From Chloroflexota bacterium (GTDB lineage: Bacteria > Chloroflexota > Dehalococcoidia > UBA2979), in contig VGPB01000027.1 of NCBI GenBank assembly GCA_016875695.1, positions 1 to 15,040 of the forward strand: a stretch of 15,040 nt of DNA. Reading direction: 5' to 3'. Below the pieces are notes generated by a model, which saw only the letters and a list, made by a program, of their open reading frames with translations, was not told the DNA's origin and made no database searches. Positions 13,068-15,040 of the stretch are shown here, piece by piece (the first letter of the stretch is position 1; the number at the start of each line of letters is the position of its first letter). Both the position numbers and the translations under genes were made by a program.

Positions 13068-13915
13068 CAGCGCGCGCTGCGCGAGGCCGTCACGACCGCA
13101 AAGCCCAGCAGGCCCGGGCCTCCGTGCACGCCGATCACCGGCGTGATCCGCCCCACCGTGATCGGCGCGTCCGGCGCCAGCCCGTACAGCCGATCGACCA
13201 GGAACTTCAGGTCGTCCGGCGTCGTCGCATGCACCGCCATCATCTGCTCGATCGGGCGCAGCTCGCCGGCCAGCCGCAGCAGCTCTTCGAGCGCGCGCTG
13301 CTTCGTGCGCGCGCGCCCGATCGGCTCCACCACCCCGGCCTCGATCGCCAGCAGCGGCTTGAATTGCAGCAGCGAGCCGATCAGCTCCTGCGCGCGGCCG
13401 ATGCGCCCCCCGCGCCGCAGGAACTCCAGCGTGTCGACCATAAAGTACAGGTGCGTGCGCGCGAACTGGTCCGCAACCAGCGCGCGCGTCTCGTCTAGCG
13501 ACGCACCAGCCGCTGCGCGCATCGCCGCCGTCATCACGCCGAGGCCCAGCGCCAGCGACGCCAGCCCGGAGTCGAGGTGCTCGATGCGCGCCGGTAAGCC
13601 CTCAGCACCCATGCGCGCCGACTCGATCGTGCGGCTGAGCTTGCCGGAGATGTGGATCGACAAGATCTCGCTCGCTCCCTCCGCGATCAGCGTCTCGTAC
13701 GCCGCGCGGAAGTCGCCGGGCGCGGGCTGCGACGTTGTCGGCAGCTTCTGCTCGCGCACCAGTCGCCGGAAGAACTTCTCTGACGTGATGTCGACGCCGT
13801 CGCGCAGCTGCTCGTCGCCGAACAGCACGGTCAGCGGCACCACGCCGATCGCGTGCTGCGCGGCGAGCGCAGGCGGGAGGTCGGCTGTCGAGTCCGTGAC
13901 GATGCGGAGGGTCAC
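13067..13915 (-). CDS. DegV family protein (fatty-acid-binding, FakB-like)
   Basis: A 282-residue DegV protein. DegV/FakB proteins bind a fatty acid and present it to the kinase FakA for acyl-phosphate formation in the cytoplasm. Motifs in order: IVTDSTADLP (5-14), VVPLTVLF, LPTTSQPAPGDF (59-70), SIHISGKLSRT (86-96), VDTLEFLRRGGRIG (160-173), FKPLLAIEAG and GVHGGPGLLGFAV (262-273). The TSQP, SGKLS, Arg168 and His264 positions match residues that hold the fatty-acid carboxylate in FakB. The GTG at 13915 begins exactly at the family N-terminus, 9 bases after the upstream stop; no clear ribosome site, so coupling to fakA is likely. Its stop overlaps the recG start by one base. Which fatty acids it binds cannot be read. 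Confidence 0.93.
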   Translation of the reverse strand: MTLRIVTDSTADLPPALAAQHAIGVVPLTVLFGDEQLRDGVDITSEKFFRRLVREQKLPTTSQPAPGDFRAAYETLIAEGASEILSIHISGKLSRTIESARMGAEGLPARIEHLDSGLASLALGLGVMTAAMRAAAGASLDETRALVADQFARTHLYFMVDTLEFLRRGGRIGRAQELIGSLLQFKPLLAIEAGVVEPIGRARTKQRALEELLRLAGELRPIEQMMAVHATTPDDLKFLVDRLYGLAPDAPITVGRITPVIGVHGGPGLLGFAVVTASRSAR

Positions 13916-13924
13916 GGTCGCAGC

Positions 13925-15040
13925 CTACTCGACGCCCGCGACGTACGGGTAATGCGGCTGCCCGCCTTCGAGCACCTCGAGCGCGAGCGCAGGGTGCGCG
14001 GCGCCGACCAGCGCCTCGATACGCGCGCGCGCGTCCGCCGGCGCGCCCACGCCTAGGTACACCGTCACGATCTCCGTCGTATCGGCGATCGCGCGCGCGA
14101 GCCCCGCGGCGAGCGCCTCCTCCACGGTCGCGCCCGTCGCGACCAGCACCCCGTCGAGCAGCGCGATCGGCTTGCCCGCCGTCACGGCGACGCCATCGAC
14201 GTTCGCCTCGCGCGCCGCGTGCGTGACTTCCACGCAGCGCACGCGCGCTGCCGCCGCCTGCACGCGCGCGGCGATCGCCGCCGGCTCGCCGTCCGGCGCG
14301 TACTCCAGCGCCGCGCTCAGCCCGCCCGTGTAGCTGCGCGTCGCGATCACCGTGATGAAGCCCGCCGCCTCCGCCGCCGCCTGGTCGGCCGCGAGCCGCA
14401 CGTCCTTGTCGTTCGGCAGCAGCAGCGCGTGCGCGCTGCCCGCGCGGCGCGCCGCGGCCAGCAGCTGCTGCGCGCTCGGCTTCGCCGCCGCCGAGCTCAC
14501 CACGACCGCGCCCAGCGCCCGGAACGCCGCCGCGATTCCCGGCCCCGGCGCGACCGCCACCAGCCCGAGCGCCGCCTGCGGCCCCTCCGCCGCACGATGC
14601 TCGTCCGTCCAGCGCTCGTGCTGCGCCTGCATGTTGTCGACCTTCACCGCGGACAGTGCCCCCGCCGCCGCCCCCGCGGACAGCGCCACCCCCGGGTCCG
14701 GCATGTGCACATGCACGTGCAGCGCGTCCGCGTCGCCCACTACCAGCGTCGACTCGCCCCCCGCGTGCCCGAGCGCCGCCGCGATTGCCGCGCGGTCCAG
14801 CGCCTCGCCTTCCACCACGAACTCGACGCAGTAGCCGTAGCCCTCGTGCTCCAGTGCCTCGAACGCGACACCATCGGTCGCGGCCGGTGGCGGCGGCAAC
14901 GGCTCCCCCGCGACCGCGAGGCGCAGCCCTGCGATCACCACCGCGATGCCCGCGCCCCCCGCGTCCACGACCCTCGCCTCGCGCAGCCGCGGCAGCAGAG
15001 CGGGCGTCCGCTCCACGCTGCGCTCGGCCTCGCGCTCGGC
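13925..15040 (-). CDS. FakA/YloV-type fatty acid kinase (DAK2 domain protein), C-terminal part
   Basis: The last 371 residues of a gene whose start lies beyond the right edge; relatives are about 550 residues, so the ATP-binding DAK2/DhaL domain is mostly missing here. Visible parts (fragment numbering): VVDAGGAG (24-31) at the end of DAK2, GYCVEF in the middle domain, LHVHVHMPDPG (107-117), KVDNMQAQHERW, LLPNDKDVRLAADQAA (near 208) and the tail LEGGQPHYPYVAGVE. All match YloV/FakA. The next gene is a DegV/FakB homologue 9 bases downstream, which supports kinase-carrier pairing. The segment that usually reads GGQTMNPS is SSAAAKPS here. A DhaL-only dihydroxyacetone kinase is unlikely because the middle and C-terminal domains are present. 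Confidence 0.9.
   Translation of the reverse strand, partial: AEREAERSVERTPALLPRLREARVVDAGGAGIAVVIAGLRLAVAGEPLPPPPAATDGVAFEALEHEGYGYCVEFVVEGEALDRAAIAAALGHAGGESTLVVGDADALHVHVHMPDPGVALSAGAAAGALSAVKVDNMQAQHERWTDEHRAAEGPQAALGLVAVAPGPGIAAAFRALGAVVVSSAAAKPSAQQLLAAARRAGSAHALLLPNDKDVRLAADQAAAEAAGFITVIATRSYTGGLSAALEYAPDGEPAAIAARVQAAAARVRCVEVTHAAREANVDGVAVTAGKPIALLDGVLVATGATVEEALAAGLARAIADTTEIVTVYLGVGAPADARARIEALVGAAHPALALEVLEGGQPHYPYVAGVE

Noticed and set aside
12180..13952. 590-codon plus-strand open frame across recG and degV
   Set aside because: Arg/Ala/Ser-rich shadow of two certain minus-strand genes, with no recognisable domain.

Overview
The window is very GC-rich bacterial DNA (hand counts of about 75-78% in two 180-base samples of argS and recG). 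It is almost filled by ordinary chromosomal genes with strong G/C third-position bias. GatCA, a short-type ArgS, a DegV/FakB protein next to a FakA/YloV-type kinase and RecG, and a bacterial-type TrpRS together suggest a GC-rich Gram-positive-like lineage. My best guess, from the look of the proteins and not from any search, is Chloroflexota (Dehalococcoidia or Thermomicrobia-like). Actinobacteriota is the main alternative. I see no phage, IS element, CRISPR array, rRNA or tRNA.

Layout. Positions 1-216 (minus) are the start of a SAM-dependent methyltransferase cut by the window edge. It is divergent from a plus-strand cluster: gatC (335-622), gatA (629-2137), a PLP aminotransferase (2134-3363) and an alpha/beta hydrolase (3371-4111). 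These genes are spaced by a few bases or overlap. A citrate synthase (4291-5442, plus) follows with its own perfect TATAAT element. A gene-free, palindrome-rich gap (5443-5764) separates it from the convergent pair trpS (6585-7565) and an inositol-monophosphatase-like gene (5765 to about 6592), both minus. From 7566 to 8285 there is no conventional gene; this stretch holds a probable small two-membrane-segment gene broken by a one-base shift, hairpins, and a second copy of the repeat found in the first gap. The right half is all minus strand. In transcription order it runs fakA-like (from beyond 15040 to 13925), degV/fakB (13915-13067), recG (13067-10521), mazF-like toxin (10390-10019) and argS (9947-8286).

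Function. gatCA belongs to tRNA-dependent amidation of Glu-tRNA(Gln) or Asp-tRNA(Asn); gatB is not in the window. trpS and argS charge tRNAs. fakA and fakB would together phosphorylate exogenous fatty acids, and their position directly upstream of recG matches a gene order known in Gram-positive bacteria. Citrate synthase feeds the TCA cycle.

Most of the window is housekeeping. I found no convincing new multi-gene system. The points most worth a second look are: a lower-GC, antitoxin-less MazF toxin placed between recG and argS; palindromic repeats inserted in frame in RecG; a 74-residue two-TM protein gene interrupted at a UGA-C; an IMPase reading frame with no usual start codon near its expected N-terminus; a cysteine motif in TrpRS like that of iron-sulfur TrpRS; and a FakA whose normally conserved GGQTMNPS-type motif is changed.
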